The notes beneath the pieces were generated by a model. That model searched no databases. It was given only the letters and a program-made list of their open reading frames with translations, and was not told the origin of the DNA. A stretch of 64,000 nt of DNA, taken from NCBI GenBank assembly GCA_022453515.1, contig JAJNNY010000040.1, forward strand, positions 1-64,000. Direction: 5' to 3'. The stretch's first letter is position 1; every line of letters starts with the position of its first letter. Below are positions 23,872 through 36,156 of the stretch, piece after piece. A program made the position numbers and the translations under genes. This DNA comes from Astrocystis sublimbata. Taxonomy: Eukaryota; Ascomycota; Sordariomycetes; Xylariales; Xylariaceae.

Positions 23872-24312
23872 TGGGGTGGGATGGGATGTGATGATATAGT
23901 TGGTGGGATGAGAGTTGGTGGGATGGCGAGGAGGGGTCGAGAAGGACTCTACATTGAAAGTTACATAAGTGCACTCTTTTCGGAGTTACTGGTCACTGTT
24001 TAATATGGGATGTGGGATGTGGGATGTTCGTAGGGATCCTTCGGCGTTGAAGGGCCCTCTAAATTGGTGTTTTCTTGCTATTTCTGATCACATGGATGAG
24101 ATGGCTGTGCTCCATTGATCATCAAGTAGAGTGCAACTGATGATATTGTCCAGGATCTGGCAGCTGCTCAATACCTATATGTTCTGACAGATGGTCACGA
24201 GCCCGTCGTCTCCTTCCGACGCATGACAGTATGTAAAGTTCAAACAGTTTCACCCTCGCATACCTACGCCATCGCCGAGACAGCCCAAGCTCAAGTTTCT
24301 TGAACCAATGCT
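23872..24312. other. Convergent intergenic region
   Basis: Short 3' space between the paralogue and the LPMO gene, with GGGATGTG-type repeats near 23877-24025. No gene was seen. Confidence 0.5.
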
Positions 24313-25414
24313 CTAGAGCTTTGCGACAGCAGGCCCAGGCATGACGTAAGCGCCTCTGCCACCCCAGAAGTTGAAGGTCAGGCCGGGGTCGTTCTTCTTG
24401 TAGATGCCGGGGATCTTGGAGGTCGGCGACGGCTTCGCGGTGCCACTGCCGCCCGTGATGCGGATTTGCGCGCATTCCATGTCTGGTTATTTCGATTAGT
24501 GTTAGTCAACCAATCACTGCACGCGTTTCACTCAAATGGGGGCATCGGGAATCGGAAGATGATGTATGGAGCAGGAGCTTACATAGCTGAGGCTTGCCGA
24601 CGTCTGGATGTCAATTAGTAAGTATGTGTTTAATTACCCATGATGAGTGAGATAGCAACAGTCGAGTCAGAGGATCAACTTACGGTTCTCGTGAATACCG
24701 ATGTGCTCGCCGCGGAGCAGGTACTCGCCGTCCTCGAGCGTCGTGGGCAGCGTGAACTCCATGGTGTACTTGCCGTAGGTGGGCCATCCGCCCGTTTGGG
24801 TCGGGCTTCCAGTCGGGCCAGACTCCCAGCTAGAGAAAGGCAAAAGACTTGATTAGTCTCTCTGCATCTCATGGAGGGCGGGTGGACACCAGATGAGCTT
24901 GGCACTTACACCTTGAACCAGTCTCCAGATCCATCATACGTGCTCACGTTGCCGGGGGCCTTGCTCATGTAGAAAAAGCCCGGGCCGGGGTGTTCTATGA
25001 ACTCGTTGTTGAAGAGCTTGAGCCCGATCTTGTCGCCGGCCTTGACGTCCATATAGGTCTGCGTGTTGCCGGCGACGGCGCCCTTGTTGCATCGCAGGTC
25101 GTTGCTATATTTATTGTTTTCGTAAGTAAAGTGCCTGGGGCGGAGAGGGAGTGTGACGGGGGGACGGAGACGCACGAGTCGATGATCTCGGTGAAGGACG
25201 GCATGTAGGAGTTGCTGTTCCTTCGGACATAGGTGTATTCGCCGCCCACTTGCTTGCCATTGTGCATCACTGTGATAATTAGTTGATGTCAGTAAGTGTT
25301 ACTACAAACGGATAACGGCAATGACCATGACTTACAGATGTTCAGGATGTAGTGGGAGCTTGCCAGTGGAGCAGAGAGTAGAGCCACGGCGGCTGCCAAG
25401 GTGAATGTCTTCAT
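24313..25414 (-). CDS. AA9 lytic polysaccharide monooxygenase (secreted, copper-dependent)
   Basis: Six exons (25414-25336, 25269-25176, 25104-24910, 24829-24684, 24603-24583, 24482-24313) with GT-AG introns of 66-100 nt give 234 residues in one frame. A 20-residue signal peptide (MKTFTLAAAVALLSAPLASS) is followed directly by His21, which becomes the N-terminal copper-ligating histidine. The second histidine-brace residue is the His in EHPGPGFFYMSKAP, and LYMECAQIRITGG supplies the axial Tyr of AA9 enzymes. LRGEHIGIHE is the conserved strand before it. There is no CBM1 or linker, so this is a single-domain enzyme. AA9 proteins oxidatively cleave cellulose or hemicellulose outside the cell. 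Exon 5 is only 21 nt. A possible N-glycosylation site is NVS. The start and secretion signal agree. Confidence 0.93.
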
Positions 25415-26405
25415 GTTGTACGAGGGTGCAGGATGCAGCGTTCAGGGATGCAGAAGGTTGTGGAACTTAGATAGGCGAAGGTACTCGGATGGATCGGCAA
25501 AGAACAGCGCCAGGCTTCACGTTTTATACATTATCTCGCCCTGTCTCGCCCCCTTTTTCTCCGGCCCGAGTTTCTTTTCCCTCTTTCTTACTCGTGGCAA
25601 ACCAAACCCTCGGCGAAAGCCTCCAATCTTCACCCGAGCCGTCTGTCTGTCCGTGTTCTTGACGATGGACGAGTCACGACGTGCAATCAATCTAACTGGC
25701 AATTAAAACGGGATGGCCCCCCTCAATCTCGGCTTTGCGACTCGCTTGTTGAACATAGCCGAGTGGTCGGGTATCATGGAGTCGACAAGTTGTCTAGGCG
25801 TTGCCAAGAGGCGACAGTGGACTGCGTGATTGGCGAGCGAGAATCTGGGGAAACTGCCGGTTTGGCTTGGCGTGCATTGATCCAGAGTGCACATCATAGC
25901 GACGGGTACCCATGACAACCCGGAATAGGAATACGGACGTTACTCATTGTTGGGTTTGCACAACTGCTGTTCTCTAGCAGAGGGATTCAGGGCAGAATCG
26001 CCTAGCTCCGTCGTGAGGCGAAGAGTGGCAACAGTGTTGTCGTGATTGAATGTTAGAGGGTTTCCATCAACTCACATCAAGAGAGATGATTAGTAGGTGC
26101 GTGTTTTAATCGAATCGTTAAGTATGTAACCATTGGGCAACTGTGCTTTACATAGTGCAGTGAACTTTAATGATTATTTGGGAAATTGAAAACTAGCTCA
26201 TTATATCTTACATCATCAGACATTCTAAGTGTAAACAATGAGCGATATCAAAGTTGTATGCCTCCCAACCCGAAAAAGATTCCCAATCACAAAATAGCAT
26301 GCAGAGAGAGGGAGCCAGCTATCGATCTCTGTGTCGCTCATCGTTTCGCTAATAGTTCGCTTGCAACACTCATCGGGCGGGGAAGATCAATTACCAGCCG
26401 GACGA
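25415..26405. other. Intergenic: LPMO promoter and kinase 3' flank
   Basis: About 1 kb with no recognisable gene. It is the 5' flank of the AA9 gene and the 3' flank of the kinase gene. Short ORFs have no domain. Confidence 0.45.
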
Positions 26406-28481
26406 TCAGCACCCCTTGGGCCGCAATTGAGGTATGGGTCGGGGGGGCTGTCGAGACTGACCTGCTAGCCCCGGGTTGGGATCCAGGTGAGCCCTGCCAG
26501 GCTGGGCTGCATACATGGTATGTTGGTGTTCTTGATGTTGTTGATGTTGTTGTTGAGGCGCGCCCATCAACCGGCGAATTAGGTCCTGACTTAACCCAAT
26601 GACATCGCAGAATTCGAGAGCATCCTCGTATGTGAGATATCTGCCCTTCACGGGGTATTGCTTGTTCTCGCCGTGCTTAGGTCCATCGTAGTTCTGCTCC
26701 GCGGTTATATAGGGACGATGCTTCAGAAACCTTGTCAATTGCCGTGATCCTGAGTCCAGCGAATGATTTATTATGCTGACGAGATGTGTAGCGTTGATTT
26801 TCCGTTCGTATGGCATGTATGCTATATCCTCTCCATTCCAGCTCGCTATTCGAAAGTTCCCGAATCTTAGGTCTTGGGGGGCCCGGGCATTTGGGGGGAT
26901 CGTGATGTTTTGGGGAAGATGTGGATTGCGACGCCGTTCCAAAACCATAGAAGTAAGTCCGAATAATGCGGCGGCATCTATTCGGTCGTCGGGTTCGATG
27001 ATCAGCATGCGACGCAATATCTCGATGAAGGGCTCCCTTCGGCGCAAGTTCCGCAGATAGCTAACGATATATCGAGGTCTCTCTTCTATTGGGAGATCAA
27101 AGTCTATAACCTCTGGGAGGGTGTAGGCATATTCGAGCATGACAAGTCCTAGGGCCCAGCAGTCGACTTTAACTGAATAATACCGATTTGGCAACCAAAC
27201 CTCAGGTGCCATGTACCATGGAGTGCCACACTGCGATTCGAATTCTTCAGTCTTTGCGAGGCCAAAGTCTGACAGTTTGACAATCACGCGGTTAGGGTCT
27301 CGGTGAGAACTCAGATCGCGATATTTCACGAGAACATTTTCAGCCTTGATGTCCCGATGTGCCATAGGCGGAGATAAACCGTGCAAATGGTTCAGGGCTG
27401 ATGCACACTGATGAAGCATAACCATGTACTCGTCCAAAGAAAAGGGGGCTCTCTCAGCCTGCTTGGCTAAGCTCCCATATGGCATGAACTCCAGATATAT
27501 TCGTGGTTTCGGACCCGCTTCGGCGTAGATGAGTTGGATGATGTTGTCCTGACACGACTTTAGTATATATCAAACATATAATTGGTTTTGAGAGTGACGG
27601 AGAGAATGAATTTCGCTTACATGCCGCGCAAGTCCCCTCATCAGTTCGATCTCTTGTTGCCAGCCCTCCTGATCAACAGGGACCCCATCCCTAGGTCGCT
27701 TCAAGGCATATTCCATTCCGTCACTGACATCCCAGCAACGTACAACCTCACCGGATGTACCAGAGCCAAGTCGATCAATTGGTATTGCAACTCGGCCTTC
27801 ATTCCTTGAAGTTAGCAAACTTGGGTCGAGAGTTGTGGGGAGACTTTGAAAATGGAGTGCATCAAGCAGATGCTCAGCATCCGATCTCCCAGCGCAGAAT
27901 CGTTGAACTTTCTCAATATACGAGGGCGAAGATAGATTTTGGCGGTGAACAAAGAGCCTAAACTGGATGCCTCGGACTTTGATTACCAGCTCTGAGGACT
28001 TGTTTGGTACACCAAATCCATGAACAACCCAGTCGAATTTGGTCCTGTACACCTTTCCCTTGGAACCGTACGTGACGCAAGTTCCATGTTTCGAATAGTC
28101 TCGAACAGTGAGTCGATAAAGTTTATCACTAAAACTATTCTTGTAAGTGAAGGCAAATTGAAAGGCACTGGCGCCCGGGATGGTTGGTAAGACAACGTCA
28201 CATCTGGGATCGGTCCCAAACATTAGGCCTAACGATGTTCGTGGGAGGTGGCTGAACTTGAGTTCAATACAAGGTAGCTGTCGAAGCAGGTCTTCCTCCT
28301 CATCATCCTCGGGGGGCTCAGTCGTTTCTCGGTCCTTCCGGTCCTTTATAGGCTTTGGTGGCTGCTTTGGGAGGTAGGTAGGAGGAATATGCAATGAGCT
28401 GCCCTCGATGGCTTTTCGGGCATACTGGTGCGAATCATTGTGAGGATAAAGCCTAGCAATGAAATCTATATTGTCATCCAT
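26406..28481 (-). CDS. FHA-domain Ser/Thr protein kinase with KilA-N/APSES-like C-terminal region
   Basis: Exons 28481-27621 and 27548-26406, with a 72-nt phase-0 intron, code for 667 residues. An FHA domain lies at about 75-180 (LMFGTDPRCDVVLP, DYSKHGTCVTYG). A complete kinase domain follows: glycine loop RLGSGTSGEV, lysine in YALKRP, HRDIKAENVLV (Asp353), DFGLAK (Asp381) and GTPWYMAPE. After the kinase, residues about 518-608 read INATHLV...LTRFLK...VKGRYLTYEDALEFCDVIGL, which resembles the KilA-N/APSES DNA-binding fold (INATH, then KG.Y....A...C...GL). The tail is Gln/His and Pro-rich. FHA modules bind phosphothreonine, so recruitment to phosphorylated partners is likely. The tail suggests possible chromatin contact; this is inference. 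It is not an orthologue of RAD53/DUN1 by layout. Its start lies 606 bp from a divergent gene. Confidence 0.85.
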
Positions 28482-29087
28482 TTTGCCGGAAACTCACAAT
28501 GTTGTGGTTGATAGTAGGGAAGAAGAAATGTAAATTTCATAAAGGCACAATACAATTGTTTATATTTTCGGAATAATAGTCGCACATGTTGTTTTCACAA
28601 GGGCAGTATGTATGGCATCCAGATGCTCATGACCTTTTGCCGCCACTAAGTTAGGGATAAAACAAACACTAGTGAATGAGCAGCTAAGTGGACAAAATCT
28701 GTACCACTTTATGAACCTGTGTTACAGAGTACAAGAAGACATTGCTGCCTTTCTCTTGAGCACATGATGTAATTCAAGCGTGAAACTAGGAGGTCTAAGC
28801 TTCTTTAAGATACTTCCTCTCAAGTACCATCGATGATTATCTGAAGTAACACAAGTCCCACTAAATTTCTTTTGGGCACAAGTAATTTTCAGGGAATGAA
28901 TTAGTGACTAGATGCAATTTTTCTATGGGCCATTAACTTGTACCACTCCCGTGAGGGGAAATGCAGGATACTTCTGACACAGGAATTTACCTGTTACTAC
29001 ACATGGCAGGGTAACCCTCTTGGCTCCCACATTCTCATCCATCGCTTCCAGATAATAATCGAGCCTACAACACCTGCATCAGTCGAT
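28482..29087. promoter_or_regulatory. Bidirectional promoter of the FHA-kinase and the basic orphan gene
   Basis: 606 bp between two divergent start codons, AT-rich, with no ORF of its own. Shared regulation of the two genes is plausible from position only. Confidence 0.4.
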
Positions 29088-30909
29088 ATGGCGAGCCCCG
29101 AAAGTCATTCTGGCAAATTGTTAGTCCGCGACCTTGTCGCGCTAGACGATATCGAACTGAACCAGCTACTGGAAAGAAATCGCCTTCGAGATCGATCTGG
29201 CGATAGGTTTGCATTCCTCGATATCGAAGATCCAGAGAACCTGACGGAATCTTTAATTCAACGCCTAAGGTAATAAACTAAACGATCAGCTCTCCCTGCC
29301 TCCAATCTGCAATCACTTCTCTGACTATGATGACAGAGGTTGGGCTCGGGGGCCAGGCTCCAGTACTCAGGCTCTAGACCTCGATGAAGTCAATAATCGG
29401 CTGTTAGAATTGCCTGTCGATCACGCCAACTTGCCCCGAACTATATCAGAAGAAAGGAATTCGGCTGTGAGCACACTACCGCCAACTCCAGGCATAACGC
29501 GCGAGAGGGACAATTGCAACCAACTCATGAACGAAGGCGGCCGACCATTGTATTCCATTGACCTCATCGATGACGTTGCTGCAAATCCAGAAGCCCACAG
29601 GGATATGCTGCGTCCATGGAGATCTGACCGCGATGGAGATAATCCCGGCTGGGAGGTTTTCGCGGATCAGCTCCAAAGCTGGACGCGATTTCGGAAATTT
29701 CAAGAGTATTATAGAAGAGAAGAAGTTTATTTCTATCCTGCCGGGGAAATCAAGCAGAACTTCCTAACGGACTTTCGACACACATCTCCCACATACTTTG
29801 ACGCAGCCAAGAAACTCCTAGAGCACTACGGGTTTAGAAGGCCATTTGAGCTTGAGCACGACCCGAAACAACAAGATAAGCTAACAACGTGGATCGAATA
29901 TCTTGTTTTTATGTACGCGATACATTACATGTGGACTTGCGTGGCTAAGAAAGAAAGACCAGCATATGACAGAGCTTGGAAGAAGCTTGTGGATGCGAAG
30001 GTATTGAGACCTTCTGATACTGAAGAATGGCTATGCGATATTACATCTGCTTTCGCGCTCCAGGGTGAGATTGATCAAGCCTGGAGGGACTTGAATTCAG
30101 CCGAAGAGGACCTGAATTCAGTACAAGGTGCCGTTGACAGCTCTGGAGATCCTGATGCTCAAGAAGCTGCCAATGCCGATGCCAGTGCTGCACAATGCCA
30201 ACTGGACGCTGCAAGAGAAGCCCTGAAGGAACTGGAGAGATACGACGACCTTACTACGCAGTTCTCACAGGAAGCGCGCGAGTACCTATGCAATATGGAT
30301 AAAGTGAAACACTATGATTTCTTAACGAAATGGATCTTGAGCCAGATTCCGCTGATCGAAGCCGAGATGGGAGAATCTACCGCGATAGAACCAAGGCCAA
30401 GCTCAGCGCATTGCACGATTGAGCAACGAAGTGCTGGCGACGCGCAAAATACAAGAGAAGAGCCACGGCGATCAAAACGATTGAAGCGCACCTTGGACGA
30501 TGACACCGAGGCCATGGGACCGCTGACAAAGCGGACTAGGACCAACGGCGGGAAGTTGGTCTCTCAGCAGCCCCAAAATGGGAAGACCAGGACGCCTTCA
30601 ACACGTCAAAAAGTTCCGGACCGCATGACTCGAACGAGGAAGCAGAACACAACAAAAGCTGCGACAAAGAATCTGGACGACCTCAATAGGAACCCCGTGA
30701 AGCCGTCGCACCACTACCTGCAAGGTGAGGGCTCGAAAACGGTACCGCGACAAAGCGAAACTGCTGTACCACTTCGACGCAGCGCCCGTATCGCAGCCCG
30801 CCAGCAGGCGTCGGCGGCGGAAGTAGCGCAACCCAGCCCTGTTGCGCGCATACCCTCCGCGAAACGGCGCAATAAACAGCGACACAACACTAGACGCGCC
30901 GTGAAATGA
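29088..30909 (+). CDS. Unrecognised helical protein with basic nuclear-type tail
   Basis: Exons 29088-29269 and 29337-30909 with a 67-nt intron (GTAATA donor, ACAG acceptor) give 584 residues. The middle (about 130-310) has aromatic, Arg/Trp-rich helices (GWEVFADQLQSWTRFRKFQEYYRRE, MYAIHYMWTCVAKKERPAYDRAWKK truncated here), followed by an Ala/Glu coiled-coil-like stretch. The last 170 residues are strongly basic, with repeated RRSKRLKR and RRSARIAARQQ segments that look like nuclear localisation or DNA-contact motifs. Similar aromatic helical cores occur in uncharacterised fungal proteins from variable genome regions. No enzymatic motif is seen. Its divergent pairing with the FHA-kinase suggests, without proving, a common role. 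The start at 29088 is chosen because the 50 residues upstream look non-coding. Confidence 0.7.
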
Positions 30910-32552
30910 ACCCATGTTATTAGCGAAGGCTCAAAGGCCTTTTTGATTTATTCGAAATAAACAGCAACACCAACTAGAGCGCGGGTATGTAAGGATAATG
31001 AACGTATATACACTGTGCGGAGTTTATGATTATTGGCTTGCGACCACCCCTGTGAGGTATAGCAGCTCGAGGTTGATCTTCATTTTTTTCTAAGTCGAGG
31101 AGTTGGAACTGCGTACCAAAGGAGTTGACTAGTTTGTCTTTTGCATTAAGAGATAGTAGAATATATTATGAAGCTTGTGCCATCAAAATAACCTGACGTT
31201 CCAGATGTGCACTGCCGTAAGCGTGATAGACATGCCCCTATCTATTAGTGACCAACGTCCTGTAGCGGCCCTACTTCATCCAACCTAGCAGCTGGGCCCT
31301 GGTGATCTAGGATTGTGGCTCGTACCTGGCGCCAGTGCTGACAGTGGAATACCAGTGAAGAGAAGAGTCAATCGGACTGGCCAAACTTCTTTTAAGCATT
31401 ATGCTTGATAACGGGAGCCACTGCGTCTCTCGTACACGTCCAACAAACAGTTGAGTTTGGCTATGATAGGCGAGAGTAATTAGCTATCCGTCTTCGGCTT
31501 CATACATCTGTTGTTCAAGCTTTAGTGGACACAGCGGACAGGGGTGTCACAGGCAAAGTCGCTCGGAAATAATACTCTCTCGTGATTGGATCATGGCAGC
31601 TCGCGCACGGTCATTTGATTCAAACTCAGCTAGAGTACCATCTCGGGAGGTATCTATCAAGTTAATGTACATCACGCTGCCGCCACAAATTGAATCAAGG
31701 CCCTCCCTCTGTGTTACGATTCATCTTTTCAAACCCATCGAAGGGGAATTTGCCAGAAACGGGCCTTGCCACTCTGTCGTGCGTCAGCTGGCTCTTGCTC
31801 GTGTATCTGTAATACGCGCCCAGAAGTTCGAGCTGCTGTGGTCCAAACGCTCCAACTATTCAACATTCAAACAATGAGTCAGCCTATGCGCCCCGACTGT
31901 CCAATGTCCAGCGATAGCGCGAGGGATGGCCACGTAATTTCATTCACGTCACACAATAAATAGCATCCCGCCACAGAGTTCGTCCTTCCAAGTTACCGGC
32001 ACCATTCAAACAAGTCTCGACACCTCATGCCTGAGTACCAGTCGTCGCAAGAAGCCCATCGGTCCCGATGGCAGAGCTATTGCCGCCGCCCTAGCTCTTC
32101 CGCAGAATTGGTATGCTCTGTGCACGAGCGTAAGCAACGCGTCACGGAGGTTACACCTACTCCCTTTTATGGTAGAATTCACTTAGCTACGTGGCGGCTA
32201 GCCAACACGCTCGATACGGAGGCAATGAATATTCACTCACATGGTCTGTGCATAGGTGAGCGACACCTTGGGATCCGTAATCACTCACCTCGTCACCGCG
32301 AGACGAGATTAGTCTAGTTGCCTCCAGCATGCCCAGGATCGTACGGAGCTAGTCCAAACAGACGGTGATCCGTCGCGGAGATAATTCCGGAGCCGGGCAG
32401 TCGGGCAGATCGTGGACCTCATTGGGTAGAGCGGCTTTAAGCCAATTGCCATGATATCAATACGGAGAGTGGCTGCGCTCCGGCAGTTGTCCGTCATATC
32501 GAACTCTTACCTTGTATTGGATGTAGGCTGCAGTGCGTGACCCCGATTCGTG
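30910..32552. other. Intergenic, 1.6 kb
   Basis: No recognisable gene between the orphan gene and the zinc-cluster regulator. Short ORFs at 31593-31877 and 32027-32317 have no domain and no supporting context. Confidence 0.45.
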
Positions 32553-34925
32553 ATGGAGCCCCCCAGACGCAACCGCCGCCGTCTACCTCGGTCGTGCGAA
32601 GAATGTCGCAGACGGAAAGTAAAGTGTGATCGAAACCAACCCTGCAGTCACTGTGTTTTGACCAAAGTTCGTTGTCTTTACAAGGTCAACCGTCATGGTC
32701 CGCCGGCGGGATCCGGGCGGCTTAGGGAGGAGGCAACGACGTTGGGGAACGATTACCCATTACACCAAGTGGGAGAGACGCGCCAAGAGCTCAACGAGAG
32801 CTTGCGCCAGCAGCAGGGCTCCGATTCCTCAACGCCTATGGTGACTTCGGGAGACTGCAGCCCCAGCGATCAATTTTTGTTGCGCCCATTGAGTTCTTCG
32901 CAGCCCCGAAACCCCTTGAACAGGGGTGTTTTTGGAGGCACTGCGCCATGGACACCGTCGTCGCATCAAAGCAAGTCGTCAATCGGCAATCAGAATGAAT
33001 CTGCTTCGAATTTGCAGAGCGCTTCAGATCCGACAGAGAAGAGAAATTCAAATCACCAGCAGCAACTGGTGCTCAATAAATCCAGACTTTTTGGCCGGAC
33101 ACATTGGACAAACGCTGTGTATGAGGTGAGATAGTCCCCTTCTATCTTAGAATCTATACTAGCTTACGGCTGACTATGAATTAAAGTTCGAGAAAATCGC
33201 AGCTTTCATGAGGATCGAGACCACTACTGCGGCTGGGAGGGAGACCATAGCCCCCTTAAACGTGGCAATCCGCACGCTCCTGCACCAATGTAAGTCTTTG
33301 TCGCAGAGCGCAAAGCCTCAACGACCTGGGAGGGCCTTGTCTCGCCTCGAGCCTATAGTCCCGTCGGCGGAAACATCAGATCACCTGATTCACGTCTATC
33401 AGTCAAGCACTGAACCCTTCTTTCGCATCCTTCATCGGCCGTCGTTCCAAGCGGAATACGAGTTATACAAGGCGGGCACGGTAGAGCTTGACGACGTGAC
33501 GATGCTTAAGATTCAACTGGCAATGGCAATCGGCTTTGGATTCAGCCCTGAATTAGCCAAAGCCAAGGATATGCACAAGCGAGCGTGTCAGTGGCTATAC
33601 GCCGCCCAAGACTGGCTGTCAGGCCCCATGGAGAAGAACCGATTGAGTATTGCTGGTATACAGGTGCATTGCCTCCTCATTTTGGCTCGGCAGGTGCTTT
33701 CAGTAGGTGGCGACCTGTCATGGGTCGCGATGGGTACGCTCTTGCGCACTGCGCTGCAGTTGGGCTTCCACCGTGACCCGAAACATTTTCCACGAATGTC
33801 TGTCTTGTAAGTAGTATAGTCTCTATGTCGCTTCCTGGATCAAAGTCCACTAACGATGGATTTCACACTGCCAGTGAAGCTGAGATGCGAAGAAGACTTT
33901 GGGCGACCATATTGGAGCTGAATACACAGGCATCACTAGATTCAGGGACTCCGCCTGGTATCTCGTATGATGACTTTGATACATCCCCGCCCGCGAACCT
34001 CAATGACGAAGATATCGGAGCAGATAGCACTAGTCTGAAACAGGTCGACGATGAAGTCCAGACTGATACGAGTATGCAGCGCTTCTTATTGCAACATCTA
34101 CCTCCGAGATTGGAGATCCTTGGTCGCATGAACGGCTTCGGCATGGTTATGAACGACGAGCGCACATTAGACATCAGCGCGAAGCTAAATGCAGCATGCC
34201 GCCAAGTTGAGTCCCAGACTCCAGCAGGAACCAAATCTCAGACCGCCATGTTCGAGACAAACATGACTTGCCTCCTACTTCGACGCTTCCTCCTCGTCTT
34301 GCATCGACCTCTCGCAGGTCGCATCAAGGAGAACGCACTGTACTATCACTCCCGAAAAGTCAGCTTCGATACCGCGATGGCGCTGCTCAACCCCCCATTG
34401 TCTGATGCTGCCTTCCGTTATATCATGTTGCGAGGGGGCGGGCTCTTCAAGAGCTGTCTCATCCATGCCTCACTTGCGGTGGCGTCTGAACTTCTGATCG
34501 AGATGGAAGAAAACGGGTCTAATACTTACAGGCAGATGCTCATCGATGCCGTGAAAGAGGCAGGTCAGCAATGGGAACAGCGCCTCGAATTCGGTGAGAC
34601 GAATGTCAGACTTCACATGAAGCTTGGCATTGTCTTGAGCCAAGCCGAGGATGCAGAAGATGCAGGCCAGGCACCCAAGCAGCGTATGGCTCAGAGTGCG
34701 AAAGACAGTCTTGAACTCTGCTACCGGTTGATGAAGGACAATCTGGATGATCATGAGGGAGCTGCTTGCTCGCCTGAAAGTCCTGAGTGGGACGGTCAAG
34801 GATCTTATATGCATGGCAGCAGTGGGCAATCGGAGATGCTCGGAGACCCGCTCCATTTCGATAGCATTCTAGACATCAATAGCTCAGCTATGAACGAGAT
34901 ATTCAATTCAGATGGCTTGTTCTGA
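32553..34925 (+). CDS. Zn2Cys6 transcription factor with fungal-specific TF domain
   Basis: Exons 32553-33125, 33187-33806 and 33875-34925 (introns 61 and 68 nt, the second with a CACTAAC branch) code for 747 residues. The N-terminal binuclear zinc cluster has exact spacing C-x2-C-x6-C-x5-C-x2-C-x6-C within CEECRRRKVKCDRNQPCSHC, after an Arg-rich start. The middle homology domain is visible at EPFFRILHRPSFQAEYE and the characteristic MRRRLWATILELNTQASLDSGTPP block. The C-terminus is acidic. Such proteins bind CGG-type half-sites in the nucleus and often govern neighbouring metabolic genes. It borders a decayed transporter/P450 tract and then a deacetylase, a FAD oxidase and a gamma-glutamyltranspeptidase, so it may be a local regulator. 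The ATG is at 32553; the preceding GTG is not a eukaryotic start. Confidence 0.9.
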
Positions 34926-35207
34926 TTATTAGTAAGATTTAATTCAGCGCGGCCTCATTCTGGTCAGCTTCCCCGTAACGAATTACCGGTTGTCGCTCAC
35001 GACTTTAGCTCAACATCTCACGACAACAAATGAATATCAATTGACGAGAGAACTATCAAGATTGGGTTGCGCAAGCCCGAATGAGTCTTCGCACATAAAA
35101 AATCTTGGCGGTCCGGGTTCCAACTGACTACTAGGATCTCGATGCGACACACTAATCATGTCAATGCACATCACAAGGGTTTCGGGGATTTTTCAGTTCC
35201 TAGCATA
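34926..35207. other. Short convergent intergenic region
   Basis: AT-rich 282 bp between the regulator's stop and the NO VEIN-like gene's stop. Nothing was recognised. Confidence 0.5.
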
Positions 35208-36156
35208 TCATCTGAAAGTTAATCGATTTGTTCGCCTAAGTAACTGAGGATTAAAATGAACTTCGAGACCAATGTTTTCTTGACTTAACCAATACACACG
35301 AAAAATAACATGTAAAATATTATATCTGACAGCATGATCATTGTTGTCTCGCATCTATAGACGTTAGTGTGTTAACCTCATTTTCAAAGAGTGTCTGGGT
35401 ATTACTTACACGTTGGTATTGGGTCTTATCTATATACATAGCCCTTTCGCATGAGCCAGTGGTCGATTTGACTTCAATAAAATAAAAAGGACGCTTGCCG
35501 GCCCATGATTCCGCCTTGAGGTATCTTTTCTTAATAAACTCATTTGTTAGTACACCCTCGGTATCCAGATAAGTAAAATCGAAAGTCTCGCTTCCTTTCC
35601 AATTCTCCATATCGCTATACTTCGGGTGTACAGTAACAAAGTTTCTCATCCGACTTTGCCAGTTGCTTGTATCGAACGAGGGTAGCCCTTGTGAAGCAGG
35701 CAGCAGGTTCGACAGCAGTTCAAAAACCTACGAAACATATATCGTCAATAAAACTTAGCGGACATTCCGATAGAGAGATTTTCAACCCACATAGAGCTCC
35801 CCTGCAGCGCCAGTCATCCAGGTCAGCATTGGGCCTAGATGGCGCAAGCTTGAAAACACAACGTCATGCCTGGAACTTGATATCTGACTTGCATATTCCT
35901 CGCGCCAAAAAGGAATGTAGTCTCGCTTCGCGCAATAGATTGCCGTGTTTAACATCGCTAAAAAAGCGCTGTCGGTATCTCTACTATGGTGAATGAGTGC
36001 TGATGGTTTAACGGGTGATGTTTGCGCTATTGAGAGCGAGCTGTCATCGGATGATAACGATTTATCCTTGTCTGCGACCGGTAGACCAGAGGTTTCCTCG
36101 TATACTGACGGGGGCTTTTCGTAAGACACAAGCGAACAATTTCTTGGAGGAATCAT
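35208..36156 (-). CDS. Stand-alone NO VEIN C-terminal (DUF3883-like) protein, probably truncated
   Basis: Three segments, 36156-35791, 35727-35410 and 35354-35208, with 63- and 55-nt GT-AG introns, join in frame to 276 residues. The middle reads like the C-terminal domain of Protein NO VEIN and fungal relatives: GAAGELYVFELLSNLLP, NWQSRMRNFVTVHP, FTYLDTEGVLT, the nuclease-like strand YFIEVKSTTGSC and KTQYQRM. The last exon supplies the closing VIFRVYWL...IGLEVHFNP segment. Full-length relatives are far larger, with a GHKL ATPase region at the N-terminus that is absent here. An intact frame with working splice sites suggests a surviving mini-gene; the location in a decayed tract and the odd WMTGAAG junction suggest a truncated relic. 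An upstream exon could exist, but no acceptor was obvious. Confidence 0.6.
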
